Source: Protula sp. h YS-2021
Taxonomy: Eukaryota > Annelida > Polychaeta > Sabellida > Serpulidae
NCBI GenBank assembly: GCA_949752745.1
Contig: OX457027.1
Location: 75,088,700 to 75,152,699, forward strand
DNA: 64,000 bases
Reading direction: 5' to 3'
The notes beneath the pieces are model-generated. The model was not told where the DNA came from. It did not search any database and worked only from the letters and a program-made list of their open reading frames with translations. A program made the translations under genes and the position numbers. The number at the start of each line of letters is the position of its first letter. The first letter of the stretch is position 1. This document shows positions 12,501 through 24,312 of this stretch, in pieces.

Positions 12501-14702
12501 ATTATGGTGTATAAAAACACAATGCACGAAATCTGCAATAGACATCACAACTGAAACTCACTATAATAACCTTTACGAAACAATCCTCTATTTAAATGTA
12601 AATAATACCCGAAAAAAATCACCGGCCCATCAGCCCGACAACCTTAAGAAGTTGTCTGTACCACGAAAAACTTGACGGCCTCATACCTGAAGCCGACGTA
12701 AAGCGTTTTCGCTGATAGAGACAGTAAGCAAGAGTGTCCATTGACATTGTGACCGGCCGAGATCCAGTGAATCTAGTATTAATAGTAGCAGTAACATTTT
12801 AAATTCCAGTTACTGGAAATTTTTCAAAGATGGGCTGACAAAAAAGCATTTTTTCAAGAAGCCTTCAAAGTGAACGTTTCTGCAAGACTTCAAAACAATT
12901 CAATCAAAATTGTGAGAGAAGATTCTGAGGTATTCTGAAAACTGGCCAAAAAAAAAAATTATTCAATTTATTGACAAAAAAGTAAACTTTCAAGAGAGGC
13001 CTACCTACACCACAGTCGTACAAAATTTGAAAGGAAGGGAATAGCATTTAGTAAAAGCCCACATGCGCACACACGTACATACAGACGACGAATGCATCCC
13101 CCTCCCCCACTGATGTGATAAGACCAGCCTGACAAAGTCGGCAGGTATACAAAGCACACCTAGGCGGCAAAGGAAGCCACTGCTTCAATGGCAGGCAGAA
13201 CTATAAATAATGCCTGGAAAACCGACAAAGTGAGACGATGAAAAAACTCAGTTGATTGGGGATTGAACTCACGACATGTTGCATCGTAGCCCAAAGCCTT
13301 AACGACTTCCCCAATTGATCTACACACTACGAATGGCACAGAAACGTTAAGTGCGATTTTTCTGCAATTTACTATTTTTTTTTTTTTGGGGGGGGGGGGG
13401 GGGCAAACAGCCAAACAAAATACAAGCCTGATGCATGTACTCCGGTGGATTCCTGTCAACATACTCGTACTGGCTTCTTCCTAACACGTTCTTGACCTTG
13501 GTCAAATTCCAAAATGGAGCAGATGACAAAAATCAGCGATATTTGGAAAATCAATCATTATTCGATACCATCACAAAAATAGCTGTTTTTCTACAAGTAA
13601 AATTTATACTTTGCATTTAGATCTGCGAAGGAGAGATAAACAAGTATTTGTGAAACACAAGCAGGCCCCAACCGCCCCCCAAATTCATAGGGGTATAAAG
13701 CGATGACGGACAGACGCCCCAAACCTATAGGTCCCAATCCGAAGGGTTGGGGCCTAAAAATGCGCTGCCGCCCGAAACAATTTTGTTACCAGGGGAAACC
13801 TCTTGTTGCTGATTGGTTGATCTGCTCATGTGACGGCAGTGTGTGACAAAGAATTTGCTGGGGTATCAACGTTTCAATTTCCTAAATTTGGCTAATATAT
13901 TTGCCAATTTTGGCAAATTCGCCAAAAAAAATACAAGCTGTGGGGAGAGTTACCCAGGGAATTCCCTGCCAAATTTCAAAACAATCGGGATGGCAATGTA
14001 CGAACATTGGGATTTTGAAAAATTGTTCACATACACGCAATAACGTACCGACGACAGTCGGATGGGTGAAAAGCGCCTCATACATTGCTTCTCTCGTAGG
14101 TCCGGACATTTTGCGCCTGGTTAGTCTTTACCCCCATTCTTCCCAAACAGTCTTGAGATTTGTTAAAGTCCAAACCGGAACAAAGGGCAAATTTGGAGAG
14201 TATTTTCAAACAATAAAATTATAAAACATTTTTCTGTAACTAGGGTAAAATTTAAACGTACCAGGCAGCTTCTCCTCTTAAATCCCACAGAGGAGCATTT
14301 GAAAGATTCAATAAGAATCAATTATTTGATTTTATACTAAAGTAAATGAGAAATTGTAGATTGTAGATTTGCAAAGAAAAGTGTCAAAACCAATCATGCT
14401 CTTCTGACTTTGTTGTGTTGGAAAGAAAAACAAGATATAAGTGGGCGATAATGTGGTCTCCCTTTGACTGACCTTCACAAAATAGAGCTAGATTTTTTGT
14501 GAATCAAGCAATGAACAAGGCTTCAAGTTTAATTCATTTTCTATTCACTTTATTTTAAAGCAGCATAAATAGTCGCCTTACCATCAGCAGGTGCTGCAGC
14601 AGCGATTATCCTTTTGTCGTTGACTTTCAAGCCTTCACACTTGGCTTGATGTTGGCCCACCAACGAGCTGTTTTGAACTCGTTCTTTCAGTGCTTTATAC
14701 AT
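9521..14702 (-). CDS. SLC25A3: Mitochondrial phosphate carrier, copy B (complete)
   Basis: Imports phosphate across the inner mitochondrial membrane. Coding exons on the minus strand: 14702-14582 (starts [13 protein letters not shown], ends AAAAPADG), 11161-10678, 10552-10269 and 9684-9521 (TAG at 9523-9521). Every border is GT-AG, phases agree, and the sum is 1053 nt, or 350 aa, close to the family's usual 350-360. Three carrier repeats are present: [16 protein letters not shown] and [10 protein letters not shown]. Further signatures are [48 protein letters not shown] and the tail [18 protein letters not shown]. The ATG (AAACATG context) follows an acceptor at 14712-14711, so a 5' UTR exon precedes it. 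The 484-nt exon at 11161-10678 equals three copy A exons (163+139+182 nt) joined without introns. Confidence 0.94.
9855..10012 (-). repeat. Dispersed repeat (SINE-like), copy 2
   Basis: Nearly identical to 5930-6085, including CTCAAGCACCTCCAATT and CACGGAATTGTGCCCC. It lies in the last intron of phosphate carrier copy B. The small ORFs over it are not genes. Confidence 0.75.
10679..11161 (-). other. Fused exon of phosphate carrier copy B (two introns absent)
   Basis: This single open exon runs from TSCEFGS through [12 protein letters not shown] to EGWYG. In copy A the same stretch is divided by introns of 1,065 and 597 bp after GF(S/R) and after LLGE. The first of these matches an intron in human SLC25A3, so copy B more likely lost introns than copy A gained them. 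Confidence 0.8.
13160..13345 (-). repeat. tRNA-derived SINE
   Basis: Read on the minus strand, a box-A-like segment (TAGATCAATTGGGGAAGTCG) is followed by a tRNA-like CATTGGGCTA-type stretch and a box B (GTGAGTTCAATCCCC at about 13272-13258). A tail with GCATTATTTATAG follows and resembles sequence at about 5655 and 12330. The spacing of the two boxes fits an RNA polymerase III promoter. It is not a functional tRNA: it has no consistent cloverleaf or acceptor stem. Confidence 0.65.
13655..13760. repeat. GC-rich inverted repeat
   Basis: AGGCCCCAACC at about 13662 is mirrored by GGTTGGGGCCT at about 13747, enclosing about 70 bases that carry ATAGGGGTATAAAGCG and CCCCAAACCTATAGG. It looks like one end of a MITE or other dispersed repeat. 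No coding content. Confidence 0.5.
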
Positions 14703-14839
14703 GTTTGTTTCTAAAAAAATCAAATGCAGAAATGTTGAAAAACTAATAGAGGGCGATAATGTAAACGTTCGAAACAACACAACAACTTCTTCGTGTAATA
14801 ATTAAACAAATAAGACTTCTGCTTTAACATGTACAAAGG

Positions 14840-14990
14840 AACACTCACCGGCCTCGCAAAAGGACGAATCACGTGAATAAATCCTTGCAATTGATTGGTT
14901 GTAACCTTGACATAAAAGAAAAGGCTATTTCACAATACGGATGGTCAGATTTTTTTTCTTGGATTTTTCGCATAAAGGTAACCTGGTCAC
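14840..14990 (-). promoter_or_regulatory. 5' UTR exon and promoter region of phosphate carrier copy B
   Basis: On the minus strand a strong donor (CCG then gtgagtg, donor at 14848) closes a non-coding exon whose partner acceptor is at 14712. Just upstream are a palindromic E-box TCACGTGA (14869-14876) and an inverted CCAAT box (ATTGG at 14894-14898 on the plus strand). The transcription start is not visible. The motif cluster fits a housekeeping mitochondrial gene but is only suggestive. Confidence 0.5.
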
Positions 14991-14999
14991 CCAGCGACA

Positions 15000-17900
15000 C
15001 AAAATTTTAAGTTTGTAATATTTAACCAGAAATGGCATATAATGCATGCGACATACACTGTGACCCCTTTTAAATGTTTGTAGAGAAATATATTTTTAAA
15101 GTGCGAAGTGTAATGTTTTAAGGAACAAATGATTCTTCACTGTTAGGTAGCTGTTCAGAATGAAAACCAGATATTACAAAAATAGCTGAAGTATTTAATT
15201 TCTTTATTCGACGTTAAACCATTATTAAGCAGGACACCCAGAGTGACCATAAATGGGGTTTCATAGAATGTTTGATGAACAGAACTAATTTCGACATTAC
15301 GTGATAGTTCTTTTTCAAATCTCACAATAATCACTATAATATAATTTTGTTTTGAGCAAAGAAAATTTTGTGCCTATGAGTTAGTGTTGTATTGTATTTC
15401 TTCTGGGTATCGTCAACCTCTCTATCGCTTGTCTACCTGTCTTTTATTGTATGGACACCTGCATTGGCACATGCCAGCAACAGGATCTGACAGTATTATT
15501 CTCAGATACTTCTTCATCTCAGCATGTAGCGTATACGTCATGTGCAAGTCATACTTTATAAATCGCAGCTACTCTAGTTCGCCAGTCTGTTATAAGGTTG
15601 CTTATCACATTATATTCAAGCTCTTTGCTCATAGTAGATGACGAAATATCCCTGGGTTGAAAGTCTTACCTACCCAGGAAGCCAACAATGAGAACACACA
15701 ATATATCCATTAACTTAAAAGAAATTAATACTATATCGTAATTTAGAATTTTATACCATTTTGTTTGAAATATTTTAATTTTAATACTCATTTTAATAAG
15801 TAAAATATATTGTAAACGTGGAAGTCGTCACTTTGGGCTTCCAATGTGAATAACGTTCACAATCCAAGATTAAAACTTTACGGATTAAATGAGAGACGTG
15901 ATAAACATTGAAAGTTTGACGGGTTTGCATGCGTTATCAACCAATCCACCAAACAGCGACTGAGTATTCCCCATCACCTGACTAAACCAAACCACACCCA
16001 ACTTATCGAATACCACGCTCCCCATTGGCGGGTAGATGGTGGGTGTTATTATAGGGATGATTTCAAGACAAACCAGGTATTTTGCTCATTAATATTAACA
16101 TTAAATTTAATTTCGAAAATATCTACAAGAAGATATGGAAAAATAATTGCACCCTAATGAAGGAAAGTTAGTTTGCCTAACGTGTACGTCTAGAGCATGA
16201 GAAGTCTGGAATCAAAATGGGAAATATCATTTCGAACTTTCATTCAAGCGCCGAACTGCCCGTTAACAAAGGGTAAAATGGTGTTTCACCACGACTCTGC
16301 TCCTTAATAACGTACTGTAACATACATATAATTGATCCTTGACTAGTGCCCCCTTTGTTCATTTTATTAAGAAAGGAGAATATTCGTTATAATCTATCTA
16401 ATTCATTAAACTGTCTAAGAGCACATCCGACAAAGATTAGATTGAAACTACATCATGAACAGCATGACACAATTCATCTTCTGTGAAGTCTAGGGTGTCC
16501 CGTGTTGGTCAGTTCTTGAACACATTATTAAAATCGTACGTGATGTTCTCTTCATTTTTGGGCCTTTTTGTCTTTGGCCTACTTAAAGGTTTTTCAGATT
16601 GTATCTGTAACGTCGTCTTGTAAATAGAAGGGCATGTGGGAATCATCGAATCAGCAGCAACAGAAGCTGCTAAACCATTTACTTTATTAATTGTACATGT
16701 CTTTAACTCTTACAGATGATACTTTCTTATCGAGTAAATTGAAGCAAACTAACAAACACACAGTGTTACTTAACGACTAATGTACCTTGCATTAGTTAAT
16801 CAGACGTTTTGTTACATAATCTTAGACCAGTAAAATGATGTAATAATACCTTAATTGCCAAGTGGGGTATACATTGCATGCAATAACCTAGCCTCTTTAA
16901 TCCCAAGAGTGTGAACGTGCAATTGGATATTTGCCTAATTTACCTTGCATTAGTTAATCAGACGTTTTGTTACATAATCTTAGACTAGAAAAATAGTGTA
17001 ATAACACTTAAAGTGGCCAAGTGGGGTGGACATTGCATGCAGTAATCCAGCCTTTCTAATCTCAAGAGTGTGCACGTGCAATAGGATACTTGACTTCAGT
17101 AATGTATGCCATAAGACGGAATTTGAGAGCCAATTGTAACTGGTATGAAGCGGACGCAGTAAACAGCACTACGCATGTAATAATTGCCAAGGTCAATAAT
17201 ATATGAACCACTCAGAGCCTTATGTTGGATAAGCGATGCATAAATCTCATTTTTATTATTACTTCATGGCATGATGACAAATAATGTTTTTATTGCCCTC
17301 TGCAACCAGAAGTGCACATGGGATAAGAGATAGCGAGGTTTCAAGTTGCAAAGTCAGTGAAAACACAGTTGACCCATATGCCATGTGGTATGATTTTTCT
17401 ACATGTCATTAATGAGAATTTTATGCTCATCTTCTGTAAAAATTATAACATTCTTTGATGTATAATTATGCTCCAATGGAGTTAAATTTTTGTGAATGTG
17501 CGGTGGTTTCCAGCTTTGGCCATTTCGTTCATTTAAGTTTTAGATTTCCAGCTGCATATATTGTTACATATACAAAATCGAAAAGACGTGAAAAGTAACA
17601 TTAACAGTATGTCTAATGCAATCCTTTCAGCAAATAAACATTCAAATAATAAAATTTGGACTTCAATAGAACTCGGACTTTCTTTCGGAGGGTCAGCATG
17701 ACAGACGGTTCACAATAGGATATACTGTGAACCAAAGTTTAAAGTTCTCCAGCCTAAGAATAAAGCACAACAATATTAAAACTGTATAAATTTATTCCGA
17801 AAAACTAATACCTGAGAATTTAATTTTATGTTGTGCTTGCATTTTATTGTCATTTTTGCCATTTTACTCCATATGACAAAACAGTTGCTTTTTCAGTTTT

Positions 17901-18600
17901 TCTATCAGAAAGTCATGTTTCCTTCCCAATGTAATATTGTACTCCTATATGTCTTAAAACATTACGCTCAGTACAAACTTTAAAAAGGAAACAAAATATG
18001 AATTTATACATCGATGCAAATGGCAGGTCGACATATCTCTGTAGATCTAGTAACTTTTTATTGCGCTTATTATGGGCTGTAATAATCAAAGTTCGTTCAA
18101 AACATTATAATAAGCCATTTTAAAGACCCCTCAAATGGAATTGAAAACCAAAGATGACAGCCATTGTGAACTTGGAATTGTATCAAAATTAAAACAAAAA
18201 GCAACGTGCACATACCCACTACCACGGTAGCTATATTACGAAAGTTAAAGCAATGGGTTAACCCATAGCCCGTGGGTTAAACCAAAATGACAGTAAACCA
18301 GGCTCAAAGTTCCTTTAAAATGGTCTAAGTTATTTAATTTTTGTTCTTTCGCTTTTCACTCTAGAAGTGTAAAGTGGAATTAAGTACAAATGTGTGAATT
18401 TGGAAATTGACTTGTGACCAAAATATCATAGAGAAAGCATCGACGAATACAGGATTTTTCATCGGGAATTCAGGGAAGGGGCCGAATTTTATATGAAACT
18501 GTGCTATATTTACCAATGACAGATCCATTGGGTTCCAATGGTCCACCTACTCCAGATTAAACATGGACTGTAAAAGTTTCTGTTTGTACCACTTAGGATG
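15000..18600. other. Gene-poor intergenic region
   Basis: No coding sequence could be supported. It is AT-rich. The only clear structure is the two-copy tandem duplication at 16778-17095. Confidence 0.6.
16778..17095. repeat. Two-copy tandem duplication of about 160 bp
   Basis: The block beginning TACCTTGCATTAGTTAATCA near 16780 recurs at about 16941. Later blocks (CCAAGTGGGGT, ACATTGCATGCA, AAGAGTGTG, ACGTGCAAT) keep their order in both copies. Divergence is around 10-15% by eye. Confidence 0.9.
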
Positions 18601-18647
18601 ATTTTTTAAAATTTGACTCTTTCTCTGTCTCCTTGTCACTCATTCTG

Positions 18648-18651
<4 letters not shown>

Positions 18652-18739
<88 letters not shown>
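18652..18739. repeat. (CT)n microsatellite
   Basis: More than 40 CT units with one TTT interruption. All ORFs over it, including the serine/leucine-rich ones, are artefacts. Confidence 0.97.
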
Positions 18740-19239
18740 GCCTGACTGTCTGTCTTTCTTTCTTTATTTCTCTCTCTCTCAACGCCTCCTCCGTCTGGTC
18801 TCGATCTCCAGACATATGTTGAGTCCCCAGATACTTTTGATCAAAGCTTATGGCGATAGTTTGCAATGAAACCACCTCAGTTATGTTATCAGTCACTCGT
18901 GGCATTCATTTGGCTTCAAAAATAATTTGTTTTGCGATCATGACGACAGTTTGCTACGAACCAACTTTAATTTCTCCTCGCTTGTCATGTCACGTGACAA
19001 GCAGATTCCCAGGAGATAGACAGCATAGCATCCAGACTTCACTTGGCACATAGCTTTCCAGGTGAACGCTTCTCTGTTGTTTTGTGTGTGTGTGCATTTT
19101 TTTCTTTTGTTATCAGTTATTTTCTGTTATTCCTGGATAATTGCCTAGTGATCTTGATATCAGACATTCTAATCATTACTGTTCTTTTTATGCCGACACG
19201 GATTGATAATTCACACATTATTAATTAACTTTCAAAAAA

Positions 19240-20345
19240 ATGTCTTTGCCGGAAGATTGCTCGTCTCAACCGCAGCACGATGAAGCGCCTGATGGCCTTT
19301 CAGGGGGTACGCCCAAGATGCTTTTGGACATTATGCTTGCTATGAAAGCCACATTACATAAGCTCACGGAGCAAAACAAGCGCAAGGCGCAAGAAATGTC
19401 CGACGCGGACGAGAGCGATGATGATCGCGAAACCAAGGCACAGAAGCCTTCAGACCACTACGAGGGCTCCGACGACGATGATGACGCCACAAAGCTCCTA
19501 CCGGCCACTACGTCGCCGAAGGCGTTTCCGTCGGGTGACGAAGATGACATTTTGCAAAATATCGCGCGGGAAATGGAGGATCAAAAGGCTGGACGACCGT
19601 TTCGGACGCGCTGGCGTCAATTTTCAACAAGCGTTTCGCCAGCAAGCTTTCCCTTGATAAGTTAAAGGAGCGCAAAGACGCTTATTTAATCCCGGAAAAT
19701 TGTGCATGGCTGAAGGTGCCTGGATGCAACAATGAAATTGCGGTACAGATGGGACGCTACCAAAAGAGCCGTGAATATGCCCTCACCCACATTATATCGG
19801 ATGTGTCAAAAGTGGGGGTTGTGCTTACGCAGCTTGCACAGAATTTTGCATCTCCCCTTGAAAAGGCTCTTCCTACTGCGCAGGTTGTGCGTCAACTGAC
19901 GGATGGCATATCGATTCTTGGCACTGCATTTGCTGGTCTGTCACAACATCGACTTAGTAGCATTGATGTTATCAGGAGCACACTTGTAAATAGACACTTA
20001 ACAGGTGATGCAGAGCATCTTATCCGTAACGCGTGGAGGGATTCTACAAATAAACAGTACTCTCAGCAGATTAAAAAGTGGATCGCTTACTGCCAGGAGC
20101 GGCACATAAATCCTGTCATTACTACAGCGGATAATGCACTAAATTTCTTGGCTCATTTATTCTCCTCAGGGAGTGGATACAGCAATGTAAACACCGCACG
20201 TGCCGCCTTGTCATCAGTTTTGACGTTGAGTGATTATCCAAATCAAGACTTTGGTAAACTAAAAATAACAACTCGCCTCATGAAAGGGATTTACAACAAG
20301 AAACCAGTATTACCCCGCTATGTTCATTTCTTTACGCCATTAAGA
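19240..20345 (+). mobile_element. Deleted DIRS-type retrotransposon (gag joined to recombinase N-terminus)
   Basis: Reading from ATG 19240, an acidic Gag-like protein (short DESDDD and GSDDDDD runs) is followed, after one frameshift near 19585, by FNKRFASKLSLDKLKER and VQMGRYQKSREYALTHI, which resemble DIRS Gag. From about 20010 the same frame continues into the N-terminal core-binding domain of a DIRS tyrosine recombinase: AWRDSTNKQYSQQIKKW, NALNFLAHLFSSGSGYS, NTARAALS and MKGIYNKKPVLPRY. The reverse transcriptase/RNase H that normally separates them is absent, and so is the catalytic R-H-R-Y half of the recombinase after about 20325. It cannot be autonomous. Terminal repeats were not found. 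Confidence 0.75.
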
Positions 20346-20453
20346 AATTCATTGAGGGTCATTTCACAAATTTCTTGCAAAATGTTTGTTTTGCGAAATC
20401 ATAGTGTCGTCCACTTGCATCACCGCTACTCAAGACTAGGCGATCGATCCTAA

Positions 20454-22300
20454 AAGGGTTTTTCGAAATGAAAATAAACAAGACACAATTATTTTTTCCT
20501 TTCCAGTTAATTCAATACTGTTGGAAAATCCCTCGGAATTCACTATAAAATGCGTTGAATTTTTCCAACCCCCTGACTATGCACACCATTAACACCTGTA
20601 AAATGCAAGTCAGAATCAAGCAACAACCAAGCATGAAACAAATATTGTTGTGCACTCAATTCTTGTGCCAACAGACAATTATCGATAAGATTAGAGTAAT
20701 TATAATCCTCCGTTTTGTTTAATTGTTAATTATATATGTCGCGTCGTCCCTAAATAATGCATGCTCATAGGAATTACTATAATTGGTATTTTTATTGTTT
20801 ATAATAGTTATGGTATGTTTATAATTGTAAAACCCCTTTTGTTACTCCTTTGATTGTTGTCACCTGTTTGTTACCCACTCTTAAAATAAGTGTCTTTGTT
20901 AGGATCTACAAGTATATAAGTTACGGAAAATAATATACGGAAGAATCTAGAAGTGCCTATCTGAATGATAAAACGTTGATTGAGAAATGACATTAATTAT
21001 AAACTCGGATATATGTTATGTTGTGGATATTCGATCATGTATGGTACGTGACTACCGTTCTTAAGTCTAATAACCAAAATGCTTTTCTTGGCGTAATAGA
21101 CCCCGGTACACCCCACTGCACTTAGTATTTTTACATCAATAAACACTTGTTATTTCAATTAATCATTCTTTTTAATTTATAAAGAAGTGCCCCGTTGTGG
21201 GTCAAAAACGGCTTACAGAGGTGTACTTCATTTGGTGGAGATTTGCAGTGTAATTACGCCTTGAAATCATAATAATTATTTCACAAAATACACTACAAAA
21301 CAAAAGAAAGAAATATTTAAAAAATGGCATAATAATTTTGTCCATATTTACAGAAATAAACAAGTAAATAAATAAAATCAGTGTCGTTAGTGAAGTGAGG
21401 GTATATAATGCTCTTCACATGAAACCGAATCTACAGAAAAAAATAAATGCATTTCGTCTATTTTTAAAAAGCCACAATATTCTGCAAAGCAGTGACGGTG
21501 GTGCTCATTTAAAGTGGGGGGGAGACGCCCCTGAAAAAAGTTTTTTATTCAAGCTGAAATTCGTTTTATGCATAGCATAATTACTTGCACACCAACGGTG
21601 TTCATATTTCCATAAGTCGGTTTGTACCAGCAATTTTGGCAAATCGAATGGAACTTCTTCCAAATAACTTTGTATAATATGCATACAGCATAGAACATAC
21701 TAGCCTTTTAAAATTGTAACTAGCAAAATGCAATAATCACTAATAATAATATCATCTATATTGCCAATACTTTACTGTGTTTTTATCACAGTTAAGGCTA
21801 CTCGCACAACAGTGGTGACCCTAAACTTCTTATATTTATTGTCTTTTTCTTAAACTAAACTAATTAACCATAAAGGCATATGAAATGGCACAAATACAGA
21901 CTGTGACTACACGCGCAACAATGGTGGTCATAAGCAGCAATCACAACAAATCCCAAAACACAATATAGCTCATTTGGGCTAGCAGTGTTGACATGGGACA
22001 CAACACCAGCACAATGCTTCATCACCATGGATTTCTTTTAACATCCAAATTCTCTCTACATCCTTATCATGCAGCTCTCACAAAATTGTAAAATGCCAAT
22101 TTTATATCTGGCAAAGGACTTCTTCTGTTTCTTGAGGGTGCTGATATGTTGAGTTGTTTGGCCATGAATTGATTTGTTAAGCGTGGTTCAACAAGTGACT
22201 TCAACATTTGATTTCTTTGCTTAGATTGCCTTTTATTCTGATTTTATAGTCGTTTCAAAGGTTAAATTTTCAGCTGTTGTTAAGTAATCACTTTGTTGCT
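20454..22300. other. Non-coding stretch before the Ty3/gypsy element
   Basis: No gene. Near 20920-21150 there is a TATAAG motif and later AATAAACACTT, as in an LTR, but no matching copy was seen downstream of 27172, so I do not call it an LTR. Confidence 0.4.
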
Positions 22301-22978
22301 CGAATACCGCCTTATCATGTCTAACGTCAAAATGTACTACATAAACCAACATCAAGCAGCAATGTCCACTTACAGAGCCGATAAAAGTACCTCTCCCAAA
22401 ACATTTTTCTGGGTACTCCAAGGAGGATGGAAAAACATGGCTTAAGTATTTAAAGTTATTTCATCATTGTAGTGAAATAGGGTCAAATATTGCACCACGA
22501 GCTTTTCCAGTTTTCTTAAAAGACCTAGCGCTTCAGTGGTTTGATAATCTTCAAGATATCGTCAGTTCAGATTATGTTCTGCTAAGAGAGGCATTTCTCG
22601 ATACTTTTCACAATAAAGTCTACACTTTCAGATATGGTCTCGATGAACTTTACGGAATGTCTATTAATAGCGTTTCTGCTGACGTAGATTGGGACGATTT
22701 TGTTTTTAGACATGGTACTGTGTGTGACAGGCTTGGTTTTTCACAAGAATTCCAAAGAGTTCAGAGCTTTATCAGTCTAATGCCCCGGGGAATAAAGCCA
22801 TGGTTGTATGCTGGTGTCTACAATGACACAAACAGTTGTGTCAGAAGTGCGAAACATTTCTTCCAATCGCATATGGCGAGGACAGCTTCATCATCCGAAC
22901 CAGTTCGTCCTCTTAACAGGGTAGAAGCAAACTTGATTCACGAATATAACAAAAAACAATATCAACCAAGGAAAACTT

Positions 22979-23710
22979 ATGAACGAAAACAAAATAGAAA
23001 AAAAAGGCTGGAAGGTTCCGTGTACAATCTGTGGTTCAAACAACCATCACAAAGACCAGTGTCATGTTACTACTAAACCGGACACCAATGATGCAAGCAC
23101 TCAAACTAAAAATGCAGACACACACCTAATAACGAAAACTGCACATACACATCAAACACCTAAAGTTTGCCCCATTCTTAACCTCAGTGACAGCTCACAC
23201 ATAGCAGTAAAGTGTAGTGACGGGGTTGAACTACATACTCTTTTGGACACCGGAGCCAATTGTAACTGCATCAGTGTTGAGGCCTTCAAACGCCTTAGAG
23301 AGTGTGACAAAACAGATGTCGAATATTCCAAATTTAATCATGCACAGTCGGCCGGTGGTGCCCCTTTGTCTGTAAAAGGAACTTCAACAATTTCGTTTCA
23401 CCTCAAAAACTCCAGCTTCCGAGTTAATGCGTATGTTATAGAAGATTTGGTTGTTGATTTTATTTTGGGAAGAACAATTCTTGAAGATCAGGGTGCAGTT
23501 ATAGATTTTTCTAAGAGCACCAGAAAACTGAACGATAAATACACGCTGGTCGTATCAGATGAGTGCGTTGTCGACCCGAAGACCCAAAAAGTTGTTTATG
23601 TTGATGTTAAGGGGAGCATCCCTAATGCAATCGACGGTCTAGCCCGTCCAAACCACAGAATACAAGCTCTCGGCTTATTTATGGCAAACACACTTAGCAC
23701 TTCAAAGTAA
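22979..23710 (+). pseudogene. Ty3/gypsy zinc knuckle and aspartic protease
   Basis: A CCHC motif (C-x2-C-x4-H-x4-C) is followed about 60 residues later by LLDTGANCNCIS, the retropepsin active site, and by DFILGRTILEDQGAVID, a typical protease C-terminal motif. The frame overlaps the Gag frame that ends at 23076 and terminates with TAA at 23708-23710. The linker to RT continues in another frame. Confidence 0.85.
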
Positions 23711-24312
23711 AACAAGATACCAATACGTTTGATGAACCCTTTAAAATCACCAATTAAGCTTAAGGCAAAAACAAAAATAGGAACTTTTAGTCCTCTCAGT
23801 TCAGCTGATAGCATTAGCCTCGTGGAAGATACGGATCAAATCAAAGACTTACCATTTGTAAACCTTGTCTCTGATGGTAAAGCTACAAATCAAACAAACC
23901 CTGGAACTGAAAAACATAAAAATTCAACCTCCATACATCATCACAATCTTAGCTTTGAGGAGGCTCGGGCAAAGCTTAAGGACTCTATTGATCTGAGTCA
24001 ATCAGCTGCTTGACGTTCTTGCAGACCGTCGAGAAGCATTCTCCCTAGATGGTGAATTAGGCAACTGCAAACTAATAAACCATGAAATCGCGCTAAAGCC
24101 TGGAACAAGACTATTTATCAAAGACCTTATCGCTACTCAATGTTTGCAAATGACGAGGCACGGAAACACGTAGCTGGCTTGCTAGAAAAAGGTGTTATCG
24201 AACCTAGTACATCTCCTTGGTCTTCTCCAATTCGCATTGTCACCAAGCCAAGATCTGATCCAAATGCTCCAATAGGAGGTTAAATGATCAAACACTGCCT
24301 GATGTCCACCCT

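Larger units (their letters stand above)
11292..14560. other. First coding intron of phosphate carrier copy B
   Basis: About 3.4 kb with no protein gene. It holds simple A and G runs (13375-13405), repeat-family fragments at 12300-12370 and 13160-13345, and a hairpin-bearing repeat at 13655-13760 (AGGCCCCAACC facing GGTTGGGGCCT). Nothing else was recognised. Confidence 0.6.

Noticed and set aside
13160..13345. Functional tRNA gene
   Set aside because: Box A and box B are present but no complete cloverleaf; the tail resembles repeats elsewhere in the window, so it is a SINE.
18613..18905. Ser/Leu-rich and Arg/Glu-rich ORFs
   Set aside because: Translations of a (CT)n microsatellite.
20920..21250. 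Possible 5' LTR of the Ty3/gypsy element
   Set aside because: TATA and AATAAA motifs are present, but no second copy was seen after 27172 and no convincing primer-binding site.
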